Shown here: positions 45,720-55,084 of the stretch, one piece after another
Layout of the letters: each line of letters starts with the position of its first letter
Numbering within the stretch: the stretch's first letter is position 1
Assembly: GCA_039105265.1 (NCBI GenBank)
Contig: JAPFFF010000030.1
Coordinates: forward strand, 1,695,927-1,759,926
Length of the DNA: 64,000 nt
DNA from: Tritrichomonas musculus
Taxonomy: Eukaryota; Parabasalia; Tritrichomonadida; Tritrichomonadidae
Reading direction: 5' to 3'
Position numbers and translations under genes: made by a program
Notes under the pieces: generated by a model
What the model was told of the DNA's origin: nothing
What the model saw: only the letters and a program-made list of their open reading frames with translations
Database searches by the model: none

Positions 45720-47660
45720 TTAAAAGTAGCTTCCAAACAGATCGAAATGGATAAGCATTAAGTGATCATCATTATCCCAATTTTTTCCTGTTTGAACGAG
45801 TCTCACAAATCTCGTTGGCGGACTTGGGTGTGGAAATTCATAGATGTCAAGCTGTTCATGCTCGTTTTCTGTCTCCTCGTTAATTTCGATCAGCGTCGTC
45901 CATGACGATTCTGGCTTACTCGAGTCATCTGTGCAAATCACTTTGTAGCTCCTCAGCTTGCCTGCGATACACCTCTTGAGTCTGAAACCGTTAAGAACAG
46001 CTGTTCCTCGTGTCAGCTCAACTTGAAACCACGAATTTTCATAAGAATAAGTGCAAATATTGTGTTCTGCATTGATTGAGTGGAAACTGTTGAAGTCAAA
46101 ATATGGAGCAGAAATGATGACTGGACACTTGTGCGGGTCTTCGTTTTCACTCTCACTAACAAGTGTCGAAAAGACTCCTCTTGAATACTTCGAGTCTGTT
46201 GATAAAAGTTCAATTCCTTTGATGCGTAGAAAATGTTTGCCTTTGTCCCAGCTCGGTCCTGTCTGTGTGAAGCGAACTTTTCTGCCTCGAATTGGTGCAA
46301 AGCTGACTGTCATGTCTTTGTGTTCACCATTCAGTTCTCTCGCTTCTCGAACTGACTTCACTGTTTCGCCTTCAACCGAAATGTCAAATGACTTAGGAAA
46401 ACTTTCACCAGAAGAAAATATTTTGACGCCACTGATCGTGACTGCCGCCTCAAGTTCAAATTCAATGAAGAAATCTCCATTATTGGTTGTGCAAAAGTCA
46501 TTGTCAGTGTGAGGAAGAAGGAGGTTGTAAATGTCAGATGATGATAGAGATGCGATGAAGAGTCTGTCGAAGGGAGTTTTCTGTTTGTCCTTCAGCTGGG
46601 CAAGAATTCCTGGTTCTTCCTTGCTCATTCCAACTGAGAAAAATCTTTTGCATGACTCCAAAATCTGACACTTCGTTTTTTCAATTTCCTCTTTTTTCTC
46701 TTCTTTTGTTTTTTCAAGTTCTGTTTTGAGTGTTGAATTTTCTTCATTTTTATCTTTGATCGTTTTTTCTAATGTTTCTATTTTTGATGCCATTTCTTCT
46801 TTCAGTGACGAAATTTCGTTTTCATTCTCTCTTTTAATAGATGAGATTTCTGATGTCAATTTTTGATTTGTTTCGCTCATCGCTGTGATTTCTTTATCTT
46901 GTTCAATGATTTTGTTTTTGTGCTCATTGTAAACATCAAGCAATGCTGAAATTGCTGAAGGACTAATGAATTCGAATTGAACTTTTTTTGAACAATTATG
47001 ATAAACTTTTTCAATGAATTCAATGTTCTCTTTGTCAACGTTTGAAAATGAAAGCAGTATTGATGCTTCACGCCCATGTTGTTCAATGCTCTTGAGTATA
47101 AATTCATTTATGCCGTTGAGTAAATTTGTTTGTTTGTTTTTCTGTGTATATTTGGTCAGTATACGATATAATGTCGGAATTGGTAATGTTAATAATTCTT
47201 CTTTTTGAATGAATTCTTCTAAATTATCACTGATAATGTTTTCAAATGTGTCATCATTGAAAAATTTGAAATATTTGATATTTGAAAGGATTTGGATCGC
47301 AAGTTCGTTTTGATTAGAACTGATATAGTTCTTGGTGTCTTCTTTTAAATCTTCAATATCATATTGTGTGGATAAATAATGAAGGGGAATAACGTTATTG
47401 TCTTCGAGTGGAATTTCTTTATGTTGAACATAATTGATAAAATGGATTATAGTTTCTTCTTGAAGGTTTAGCTTATTCCCAATTTCTTCATCAATGAGAT
47501 CAATATTATTGTTTTTTTGAAGTTCTTCGGAAATAGAGAGAAAGAATTTAGAAGAAAGTTTGAAATAACTGATCTTAATTGGATATTGCCGGTTTTTATA
47601 AACAAAGTAATGAGTATCTGGAAATTCGGTTCGGCTTTTAACAATTTTTTGATTAAGCAT
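45720..47660 (-). CDS. BTB protein with tandem discoidin-like domains (BTBD9-like)
   Basis: This 646-residue protein starts at an ATG. Residues about 10-115 resemble a BTB/POZ fold (FVYKNRQYPIKISYFKLSSK, IPLHYLSTQYDIEDL), and 115-235 resemble a BACK-like helical region (ILTKYTQKNKQTNLLNGINE). A coiled coil rich in Glu/Lys fills about 245-330. Two F5/8 type C-like beta-sandwich domains follow at about 350-490 and 495-646 (RKVRFTQTGPSWDKG; RFVRLVQTGKNWDND). This is the layout of BTBD9 family proteins, where BTB-BACK usually recruits Cullin-3 ubiquitin ligase; whether that holds here is inference. No signal peptide is present, so the discoidin domains should be cytosolic. The same tandem module ends the kinase at 27176-30016. 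The C-terminal half is less AT-rich than its surroundings. Confidence 0.85.
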   Translation of the reverse strand: MLNQKIVKSRTEFPDTHYFVYKNRQYPIKISYFKLSSKFFLSISEELQKNNNIDLIDEEIGNKLNLQEETIIHFINYVQHKEIPLEDNNVIPLHYLSTQYDIEDLKEDTKNYISSNQNELAIQILSNIKYFKFFNDDTFENIISDNLEEFIQKEELLTLPIPTLYRILTKYTQKNKQTNLLNGINEFILKSIEQHGREASILLSFSNVDKENIEFIEKVYHNCSKKVQFEFISPSAISALLDVYNEHKNKIIEQDKEITAMSETNQKLTSEISSIKRENENEISSLKEEMASKIETLEKTIKDKNEENSTLKTELEKTKEEKKEEIEKTKCQILESCKRFFSVGMSKEEPGILAQLKDKQKTPFDRLFIASLSSSDIYNLLLPHTDNDFCTTNNGDFFIEFELEAAVTISGVKIFSSGESFPKSFDISVEGETVKSVREARELNGEHKDMTVSFAPIRGRKVRFTQTGPSWDKGKHFLRIKGIELLSTDSKYSRGVFSTLVSESENEDPHKCPVIISAPYFDFNSFHSINAEHNICTYSYENSWFQVELTRGTAVLNGFRLKRCIAGKLRSYKVICTDDSSKPESSWTTLIEINEETENEHEQLDIYEFPHPSPPTRFVRLVQTGKNWDNDDHLMLIHFDLFGSYF

Positions 47661-47751
47661 TATATGTATATATTTTATATGGCAAAAGTTATAAAATCTT
47701 TGATAAATAAAAATTATTTTTAAATAATTTTATAAATTTGAAAGATAACAT

Positions 47752-47833
47752 GACACGATGGCCGAGTGGTTAAGGCGTGGGATTAGAGTCCCCATGGGTT
47801 TATCCCGCATCAGTTCGAATCTGGTTCGTGTCG
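47752..47833 (+). tRNA. tRNA-Ser (anticodon AGA)
   Basis: The 82-nt sequence has acceptor stem GACACGA/TCGTGTC, a D arm GCCGAGTGGTTAAGGC, an anticodon arm TGGGA-TTAGAGT-CCCCA with anticodon AGA (the pair closing the loop is A-C, a mismatch), a long variable arm (TGGGTTTATCCCGC) typical of class II Ser/Leu tRNAs, and T arm ATCAG-TTCGAAT-CTGGT. No intron is present. A T run (47834 on) is a fitting Pol III terminator. Confidence 0.93.
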
Positions 47834-48204
47834 TTTTTTTTTCTCTCTCTCTTTCTGTTAATTAAAACGAGAAAGGAGAAGTGAATAAATTGATCTTCAT
47901 TGAAGCCTTTATTCAATTGATGAGGATTTTGTCTTGGAAGGATATTCATGATAATTCAATATAACTTTTGTCTATAATAAATTAGAAATGAAATGGTCAT
48001 GAATAATATTGATTCTGATCAATAAAATTTGTTCATGTCATAAGTTAAAATTAAGTGATAATTTTTATTTTAAAATATAATTTATTTTGTATTTAATAAA
48101 AATATTGCCCAAATTCTTTTGAGTTTCAAAGATATTCTTTTGTAAAATTTTAATAAAATTGAATTATTCATTCAATTTTCAATAAACTATTCAGAGTTAT
48201 TCTT
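47834..48204. other. Spacer between tRNA-Ser and the GrpB-family gene
   Basis: AT-rich, with a CT-rich stretch just after the tRNA terminator. ATTCAATTTTCAATAAA lies about 30 bases before the start codon of the downstream gene. No gene was seen. Confidence 0.5.
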
Positions 48205-48972
48205 ATGTCGTATGATGTTGTTCCATACAACTCCCAATGGCCATCTATGTATGAGTTAGAGAAAAATGCGATTTTTAGTGCTCTTGGAAATCATTGCCTT
48301 TGCATTCACCATATTGGATCAACATCAATTCCTGGAATCTCTGCTAAACCTACAATAGATATAATTGTAGCAGCAACAGACAGAAATATAGCTATATCAT
48401 CTCTTAAAAAAATCGGGTATCAATATGCAGGAGAATGGAATATTCCATTTCAATGCGCATTCATCAAAAGAGGTGAAATAAATGTCAATTTGCATCTTTT
48501 TCTAGACAAAAATCATCCTGAACTCGAATTCAACTTGAAATTCCGTGATTACCTCCGAAATAATCCCATTATAAGAGACCAGTACAGCGCCTTAAAATGC
48601 CAAATATCACATGAAGCAGGCTCAAACGAAAGACCAACTGGTGGCCTGAGGCTTTACACAATTAAAAAAGGACCGTTTATTGAAGATGTAATGAAGAAAA
48701 TTGACTACAACCGTTTGCGAGTTCTCAAAGCCAACACCGAGTCCCAATGGAATGCAGCAAAATCATTCTGCAGTCAGAAGGAAATTATCCTCGATGGCCA
48801 TGAACATCTTATCTTCTATCGAGGGGTTGACATCATTGGATATGCAGACATTAGACTACAACCTGAACCAATGACAGTTTTGGTGTTTGAAGTGAATGAC
48901 CAAGATGCAAAACCATTCTTCAATGAATTTTTAAAGAAGAGACTTGAACTTCCAGTTTCTTTGCATGCCTAA
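48205..48972 (+). CDS. GrpB-family (UPF0157) nucleotidyltransferase-fold protein with GNAT-like C-terminus
   Basis: This 255-residue protein starts at an ATG (MSYDVVPYNSQWPSMYELEK). Residues 1-165 match the GrpB/UPF0157 family: HHIGSTSIPGISAKPTIDII is its hallmark, and VNLHLFLDKNHPELEFNLKF and FRDYLRNNP follow. The fold is that of nucleotidyltransferases, but the substrate is not established. Residues about 168-255 (ILDGHEHLIFYRGVDIIGYA, MTVLVFEVNDQDAKPFFNEF) look like part of a GNAT acetyltransferase; such GrpB-GNAT fusions exist in bacteria. The gene is intact and the bacterial affinity suggests lateral transfer, which a phylogeny would be needed to prove. It is a solitary gene with its own upstream spacer. 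Confidence 0.8.
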   Translation: MSYDVVPYNSQWPSMYELEKNAIFSALGNHCLCIHHIGSTSIPGISAKPTIDIIVAATDRNIAISSLKKIGYQYAGEWNIPFQCAFIKRGEINVNLHLFLDKNHPELEFNLKFRDYLRNNPIIRDQYSALKCQISHEAGSNERPTGGLRLYTIKKGPFIEDVMKKIDYNRLRVLKANTESQWNAAKSFCSQKEIILDGHEHLIFYRGVDIIGYADIRLQPEPMTVLVFEVNDQDAKPFFNEFLKKRLELPVSLHA

Positions 48973-49377
48973 TTTAAATCAGAAAAGAAAATAGTATAAC
49001 ACATGAGTTTTATTGAATAATTACTTCTTTGTGTAAACTATAAATTTTGAAATTCACACAAATTGAGATCAATTATTTTCAAATTTGAAAAGTTAAAGCA
49101 TTCATTCCAAGAAATAATTAATTTATATTCATAAGAATTTGTAGTCTGCTTACTTACACAAAAACTAAAAAGAAAACACAAGCTAATTAAAAAAAGATTT
49201 ATTTAAAATTATTGTTGAAAAATTAGTGAAATTAAAATTGTTTTTTTGGGGAAGAACTAGAATTTGAATAAAATGAGATTAGAATATTAAGAATGTTGGA
49301 ATGCCTTCTGCCTTCATTTTGGTATGAAATTTTAAATGAAATTTCATTGTTAAAGAAGATAAGATTTCATCTCAAAC
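48973..49377. other. Intergenic DNA between convergent genes
   Basis: AT-rich spacer between the 3' ends of the GrpB-family gene (plus) and the Myb gene (minus). Nothing recognisable was found. Confidence 0.55.
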
Positions 49378-49965
49378 TTAAGTGAAAAATTGGAAATCGT
49401 TATCATTGAAGAAGCCGTCATTGATTGCGAAAATGCTATCTGAATCAAACATATCGATTTGGAAATCATGTTCTTCAATTACATCATTGATAGGAATATT
49501 GTCGATGAGCTGATTTTCAAAAGGTTCTCTCTCATATTGTTGTTCTATATGAAGGACTTCTTCTTCTTTTGTTGATTCTTTTACAAATTTGTTTTTCATG
49601 CGTTTTTGTTCTTTTCTTTTTAAAAGTAAGTATCTGTTCTTGATTGAGACGTCTGTTCTTTGATTGAATGAACGTGAAATGTAAGCCCATCTTTTGCCGA
49701 ATTTAGAAACGAGTTTGATTATTAATTCATCTTCTTCTCTTGTCCATTGATTGCGCTTGATATCGGGTGATAAATAATTGACGTATCTTTCTCTAACTTG
49801 TCTTGATGTTCTTCCTGGTAATAAAGGCAAAATTCTTCCCCATGTGTGTGCTCCATTATCTTGGACGAATTGTTTGATGATTTCATCTTCAAGTTCAGTA
49901 AATTTATTTTTTGTTTTCTTTGGTGTTGGTGTCATTTCTAGGTTGATGCAAGATAAACCTTGCAT
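49378..49965 (-). CDS. Two-repeat Myb-like DNA-binding protein
   Basis: This 195-residue protein starts at an ATG (MQGLSCINLEMTP). Two Myb repeats are adjacent: KFTELEDEIIKQFVQDNG...TWGRILPLLPGRTSRQVRERY (about 21-66) and QWTREEDELIIKLVSKFGKR...WAYISRSFNQRTDVSIKNRY (about 73-118). The conserved tryptophans are partly replaced (F in the first position of repeat one), as is common in trichomonad Mybs. A basic linker (KRKEQKRMKNKF) follows and may be a nuclear localisation signal. The C-terminal third is acidic and Phe/Asp-rich, suggesting an activation region. In Trichomonas vaginalis, short R2R3 Mybs regulate iron-responsive and other promoters; targets here are unknown. Confidence 0.9.
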   Translation of the reverse strand: MQGLSCINLEMTPTPKKTKNKFTELEDEIIKQFVQDNGAHTWGRILPLLPGRTSRQVRERYVNYLSPDIKRNQWTREEDELIIKLVSKFGKRWAYISRSFNQRTDVSIKNRYLLLKRKEQKRMKNKFVKESTKEEEVLHIEQQYEREPFENQLIDNIPINDVIEEHDFQIDMFDSDSIFAINDGFFNDNDFQFFT

Positions 49966-50423
49966 TCTGGTGAATGCAAATTAAAAAATTGATTCAGTTC
50001 ACTTTTTAAAGTTTTAAAACTTTGAAACTCGTTAAAAAATTTTTTTTATAAAATTTTTAAAATTTTTAATTCAAAATTTCAGAACACATTGAAATTATTT
50101 GTTCAGCAAAATTCATTTTTATCAAATCCAAGTCACAAGACTATTTGAAAATTTTCATTATCTTTAAATATAAAAAAATTTCAGATATAAGATTTTAGAC
50201 AAAGAAAATTTTAACATCATATTAAGTAATTGATAATATTTTTGAAGATATTGAGGACAAAAAACATAAAAAAGCATTAAAAAATTCAGCACTTTAATTA
50301 CTAATTATACCAAGTTCTAATAAACTTGGATACTATAAAAAAAAATAAAATAACAGAATTAATAATAATAATATTGCATCTAAGTAACTGATAACTATTT
50401 CTTTCTTTTCTTACTCTTACTCT
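49966..50423. other. AT-rich intergenic DNA
   Basis: Spacer upstream of the Myb gene and downstream of the Ras remnants. No gene, RNA or ordered repeat was recognised. Confidence 0.5.
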
Positions 50424-50850
50424 CTACCTTCTTTTTACTTTCTTTTTTTCTTCTTGTTTTTTTTTCAAATTTTTTTTCATATTCTCAACAATTTTTTTAG
50501 TTAAATAAAAGAAAAGTTCTTCCACGTTCTCGATTGTTACTGAAGAAACCTCGAAAACTTTTGTATTAAACCTATTTTCCAATTTCTCGTAATCTTCATA
50601 TGAAACGAGATTTTCTCTATCAGTATCACGCAATTCGCAATGATTATCAGCGATGACACTGATGAAATTACCATTTGGTTTTTATCAGCGTTTTCGAAAG
50701 CACTTTGAAGTATCGAAATTGAATCAGGATACGCGATATTAAAAACGAAAACAATACCTTGAACTTTTGAGAAAAAATTCTTTCCTTATTTTAAATTTAG
50801 ACGATCAAATTCATCTGAATAATTCTATTGTCCATTTCAATTATTTTGAA
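50424..50850 (-). pseudogene. Ras-like GTPase remnant, copy 2
   Basis: Minus-strand pieces in several frames follow the order of a Ras-family GTPase: IEMDNRIIQ, then DEFDRLN, then FSKVQGIVFVFNIAYPDSIS, and after a further break LRDTDRENLVSYEDYEKLEN and RFNTKVFEVSSVTIENVEEL to a Lys-rich end (KKQEEKKKVKRR). The P-loop region is absent and the G4 motif is not recognisable. It lies directly behind a second Ras-like pseudogene on the same strand, so the two probably arose by tandem duplication. Confidence 0.7.
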
Positions 50851-51500
50851 ATAATCCTCAGAAATATTGGAATCACTTCTCCAAAAACATATTTACGAGC
50901 AAGGTCATCTGCCACTGAATATTCAACGTTGTAAAGACCAATGTTCCAGTCACCTTTGATTTTGTATAGATTGATGTCAGTGGCAGCTTCATTTGATTCG
51001 CTATTTAGGATTTCTCTTACAAGTGTAACAAATAGCTTATCTATGTTTTCACCTGTCTTGGATGATACTTCAATGATTTCACATTTGAGATCTTTTGAAA
51101 GTTCTTCAATTTCTGATTCTGGAATTAGATTAACTTGTTGATCTTCTTGTCTTAGGTCTAAATTTAATCCACCAATGATACAATAAAATGTCTCATCTAC
51201 TGCATCTTGCATATCAAGATACAAATATTTAACTTCTATTATTGAATCTCGATCAGCTATATCGTAGAATAGAATTAAACCTTGAACTTGCGAAAAATAG
51301 GTGTACATCATTTCAGCAAAATCATCTTGTCCTGCAGCATCTATAAAACTTACGCTGATTTCTTTACCATCAATTTCAATTACTTTTGAAAATTCATCTT
51401 CGATTGTTGGAATATATCCTTCTGTAAACTCTCCTTTTAAATATCAAATTGTAACAAGAGTTTTCCCAGAGGGACCAAATAAACCAATTTTTACATTGTA
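50841..51500 (-). pseudogene. Ras-like GTPase pseudogene, copy 1
   Basis: The frame reads YNVKIGLFGPSGKTLVTI, an in-frame TGA, then YLKGEFTEGYIPTIEDEFSK and ISVSFIDAAGQDDFAEMM, and stays open to residue 156 after the first Met downstream of the stop. GPSGKT is a P-loop, YIPTIEDEF is the switch I region and DAAGQDD the switch II motif, so this is the Ras class. The G4 NKxD is replaced by LNLDL, while SSKTGEN keeps a G5-like sequence. The TGA stands where Ras proteins have an Arg (TIRYLKGE), compatible with a single CGA-to-TGA change. No in-frame ATG precedes the P-loop. The C-terminus has no prenylation motif. I judge it a pseudogene. Confidence 0.72.
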
Positions 51501-51507
51501 TCCTTAA

Positions 51508-52117
51508 TTGAGATAAATATGATCGTTAGAGTTCGAAAATTTTTTATATCATTTTGAAACTAATAATTATCAATCAAAGCAGGAATGAATGGATGATATG
51601 ATATCATATTATTATTATTTAAAAGTATGGAGCAACAAAAAAAAAGACATATATCAATATTTGCTTAAAATCAAAAAAAGAGATTTTTATTCAGAAAATA
51701 AAATAAACAATTCAAATTTTTGAAATAATTTTAAATTGCATGCAAATAAAATGTAATCAATTGAAATAATATCGGCATTGATTTTCAAATTCTATACAAG
51801 AAAATTATTTTTTTGCAAAAAAATTATGACAACGATTAAAAACTCTATCTTTATCAAAACTTCTTTTGATAGTATTTATCTGAAATTTTTTCAATATCTC
51901 ATCTTTTTATCATCAGAAAAATTTATTCTATAAAAAAAAAAACTGGCCTAATTTATCTATATAATAATATTTATTTCATTTTTTAGAACAAAAAAAAAGT
52001 AACATTATTTATTCAAATTTTATATTGCTCTGAAATGAATTGAAATTACGGTCAATCAATTGAATGATTTTGTGAAGCATTGAAATTCGCAATGAAGTAT
52101 ATTTATAAATATTTTAA
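51508..52117. other. AT-rich intergenic DNA upstream of the prominin-like gene
   Basis: About 600 bases of AT-rich sequence lie between divergent units and should contain the promoter of the downstream gene. No other feature was recognised. Confidence 0.5.
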
Positions 52118-54538
52118 ATGATTTGCATTTTTGTTGTATTTGCTTTATCAGACAATTTTCCTTCTATAAAATTGCCCAAACATGGTATTTTTGGCTGGTT
52201 TACTTCTCTTTCACATATGAAAAAACCTTTTAATAACAAAAATATTTTAGGATTTCGAATAAATATATCTGTACCTGACCTTTGCATGATTGCAAGAGAT
52301 ATTTCAGATCATTTAAATCTTCATGATTTAAATATTTCAGGAAAGATAGCAGATGCTGTTTATAAAGACAAACAAAAAAGAGAAAACAAAAAGAGAAAAG
52401 CAAACATTTTAAGTTCATGCTCATCAGAATCAGAATATCAAAACGTATATCAATTATGCAGACTTACTGGAATTGATTTAAATCTCGAAAATCTTGGAAT
52501 TCCCCCAGAACATGTTAATATAATAATAGGAAATATCGCAGGATATTTTCCAACAGGTTTATTTTTATTTATACTTGCCATTGCTTCGATTATTTTTTAC
52601 ATAATTCAATTATTTTTATGTTGTTTCTACTTCAGGCCATCTGAACGCACTACGCCCAATATTTTATCAATTTTTCTATTTTATGCTGGTGATATTCTTG
52701 TTTTCATAGCTGCAATTTTGTATTTTTGCTCATTTACCGGCATAAATTCATTATTTCAAACATTAATTTCATTGAATACAATTGTTCCACGCATGACTTA
52801 CTCAATTGCCTCCTCATTTGAGTCGCTCACAACCAAAGGAATACCAAACAGTATTGCCCCACTCATTAAAGTTTCAATTGACATCTGTAATGAAACGAAA
52901 AGTTACTTCGATTTTACAGCTAATTCATTTCTTCGTCCTTCTATCGTCCTTCAGAAAAATTTTGTCTCACATAATGAAACTGATCCTGGAGTATTTGTTA
53001 TATACAATGATAAAATAAGACCAGAAGCAGCCCAATTTTACCAGCAGGCCAAAAAATACCCAAAATTGTCAAATATTTCGCAATATTTTGCACAACAAGA
53101 CTTCAGCTCATATCAAAAGACGATAAAAGAACTGTTAAACGATGAATTAAAATTGGCTGATGAGATGAAGAAATTGAATTCATTCTTTGAATATTTGAAT
53201 GATACATTGCAGCCTTATTACAGATATGTGGCCAATTTGACCTATCAAAAGGCGAAAGGTTCAAATGAAACAATTGGCGAAAAAATCGCAAAATTGAAAG
53301 AAAAAAGTATTGAATCTTTTCAGAGCCTTAGTAAATTGAATCGGAAATCAAAAGAAAAATATGCTTTTTATCGTTCCATATCCGCAATATTCTTCATTTT
53401 TGGTATCGTTTTGTTAGGTGCACCTATTTTTCTGGGCATCTTTTTCTTGAAGCACACAACGTGCTCAATTTGCGTTGCAAGCACTGTTTCAATTTATCCA
53501 CTTGTTGCTACAATTTTTATATTTGTTGTTGCTTTCTTCTTCACTGGAATCGGCTTTGCTGATGTAACTTTATCTGATCAACTTGAATTGGCAATTGATG
53601 AGTTTTTGACAAATGTTGTCGGCAGAACAATTCCGACCAGGGAAATCGTCATTCCTCCCATCAACTTCACATTTGAAACTGATTCCAATTACAGAGGAAT
53701 TCTTAATTTAAGTAAAATTATCTTTCCTGATCCGATGCATAATATTGAGCACTTTGTTAAATCGAATGACGAAGACGGAATTGCCGAAGCTTTGCTGATT
53801 CCAAGCATTGTCAAAATGAGCAACTATGGCGAAGAAATTGGCAACTTTATAATTAATATTGGTGCCAATTTTTCATTGCAAAGAGGAATTGTTTCGATCA
53901 TCAATTCCATCGGAAGTGTTTTGAAGCTTTTTGATGACTTTCCTGATACAATTGATGGCTTCTTTAATTGGGGAATTCCAATGACAAATACAGCAAATGA
54001 TCTTCGTTCTCAAATTAAAGAATATGATCCAAGTGCACTAACCGAGCTTGAACCATATCTTGAAAGGATTGATAATTACGTAAATTTGATGAATTCAAAT
54101 TATCAAATTGCTAAACATGAATTCTCAGTCGAGTTGCCTGACGCACTTGACAAAATTGACCAAAGATTGTCAGATTACATAAGGACAATCATGAATGATT
54201 TGGGAACAACTTTCAAAAATTTGTTTGACAATGTTTATCCAATGCTGGATTCAATTCAAATCGGCCCAATTATTGGTCCTTACGCAATCATAAGGAATTT
54301 CTTTTGTTATTACGTGGCAAGCACTTCTGCTTACTTGTCTGCTTCAGGAACTTTGATGATGTTCGGTCTTGTTTTCGTGGTAACTTTAATGTGGATAAGA
54401 AGGAAAGGAATGCTGTCAAGCGACAGAACTTATCCGCAAGAAATTCATTGTGACGAAGATAATGCAGATGATATCGAAGATATTCAGGATGGAAAAGGTA
54501 AGAAAGCTAACAAAGTTATATATACCAGTATTAAGTGA
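52118..54538 (+). CDS. Prominin-like five-pass membrane protein
   Basis: This 806-residue protein starts at an ATG with a hydrophobic leader (MICIFVVFALSD). Five further membrane segments lie at about 146-172, 182-207, 419-446, 463-485 and 741-765. The pattern is extracellular N-terminus, a short Cys-containing cytoplasmic turn between TM1 and TM2 (FLCCFYFRPSE), a large loop of about 210 residues, a second Cys-bearing turn (KHTTCSICVAS), a second large loop of about 255 residues, and an acidic cytoplasmic tail. Both large loops are helical and carry NxS/T sites. This is the topology of prominins (CD133), which bind cholesterol and shape plasma-membrane protrusions; Tweety proteins share the pass number but are shorter. 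Family membership rests on topology and length, not on a motif. A single-copy gene with its own promoter region. Confidence 0.7.
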   Translation: MICIFVVFALSDNFPSIKLPKHGIFGWFTSLSHMKKPFNNKNILGFRINISVPDLCMIARDISDHLNLHDLNISGKIADAVYKDKQKRENKKRKANILSSCSSESEYQNVYQLCRLTGIDLNLENLGIPPEHVNIIIGNIAGYFPTGLFLFILAIASIIFYIIQLFLCCFYFRPSERTTPNILSIFLFYAGDILVFIAAILYFCSFTGINSLFQTLISLNTIVPRMTYSIASSFESLTTKGIPNSIAPLIKVSIDICNETKSYFDFTANSFLRPSIVLQKNFVSHNETDPGVFVIYNDKIRPEAAQFYQQAKKYPKLSNISQYFAQQDFSSYQKTIKELLNDELKLADEMKKLNSFFEYLNDTLQPYYRYVANLTYQKAKGSNETIGEKIAKLKEKSIESFQSLSKLNRKSKEKYAFYRSISAIFFIFGIVLLGAPIFLGIFFLKHTTCSICVASTVSIYPLVATIFIFVVAFFFTGIGFADVTLSDQLELAIDEFLTNVVGRTIPTREIVIPPINFTFETDSNYRGILNLSKIIFPDPMHNIEHFVKSNDEDGIAEALLIPSIVKMSNYGEEIGNFIINIGANFSLQRGIVSIINSIGSVLKLFDDFPDTIDGFFNWGIPMTNTANDLRSQIKEYDPSALTELEPYLERIDNYVNLMNSNYQIAKHEFSVELPDALDKIDQRLSDYIRTIMNDLGTTFKNLFDNVYPMLDSIQIGPIIGPYAIIRNFFCYYVASTSAYLSASGTLMMFGLVFVVTLMWIRRKGMLSSDRTYPQEIHCDEDNADDIEDIQDGKGKKANKVIYTSIK

Positions 54539-54653
54539 AATCAATATAAATAGCCTTTATTTTTATATTGTATTTTAAATTATAAATAAATATTTTTGTC
54601 TGATAGCATTATAATTATGCATTATTTGATATATTTCTATATTAAAATAAAAA

Positions 54654-54725
54654 ATTGACGTAGTCTAATGGTTAAAAAATTGGGCCTTCATCTCCTATTT
54701 CGGGGTTTGATTCCCCGGGTCGGTA
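54654..54725 (+). pseudogene. tRNA-Glu-like sequence, probably degenerate
   Basis: The 72-nt sequence keeps a perfect T arm (CGGGG-TTTGATT-CCCCG), a plausible acceptor stem (ATTGAC paired with GTCGGT; the seventh pair is G-G) and a D loop TAATGGTTA, and a T-rich Pol III terminator follows. The anticodon region GGGCCTTCATCTCC reads best as anticodon TTC (Glu), but then position 33 is C instead of the near-universal T and the lower two anticodon-stem pairs do not form; the D stem is also poor. Functional tRNA-Glu genes elsewhere in the genome would be needed to compare. I call it a tRNA pseudogene or a tRNA-derived SINE head. Confidence 0.5.
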
Positions 54726-54747
54726 TTTTTTTGTTTTTTCAAAAGAA

Positions 54748-54785
54748 TTTTGGGGGGCTTCGCCACCCCCCAAAGCCCCTTTTTC
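54748..54785. repeat. GC-rich hairpin downstream of the tRNA-like gene
   Basis: TTTGGGGGG (54749-54757) pairs with CCCCCCAAA (54766-54774) around the loop CTTCGCCA, and AGCCCC follows with a T run, offering an alternative pairing. This is the most GC-rich short stretch in the region and stands out in AT-rich DNA. It may act as a strong stem-loop or be part of a tRNA-associated repeat. Confidence 0.6.
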
Positions 54786-55084
54786 AATTATACATTTTTT
54801 TTTTTTTTTTTTTTTAATAATTTAATACAAATAGAAAATACATTTAAAAAATTTATAAAAATTTTTAATTATCATTCAATATTGATAAAACTCATAGAAT
54901 TGAGGTTTAAAAGGTAATATACTATGAAAAAGTTAAATGACCTTTGTATTTGTCTTTAACGATCAAAATAAAAAAAAAAAAGTTTTTTCTTTTCTTTGTT
55001 TCTATGGTAAAAAATTGCAATTTTTTAAAAATAAGATTATAAAAAATATCTACATAATTAATCAATTTTATTGAAATATTAATA

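Noticed and set aside
54654-54725. Reading the tRNA-like gene as tRNA-Met (CAT) or a TCA-anticodon tRNA
   Set aside because: Both readings leave an implausible base at position 37 and worse anticodon-stem pairing than the TTC (Glu) reading.
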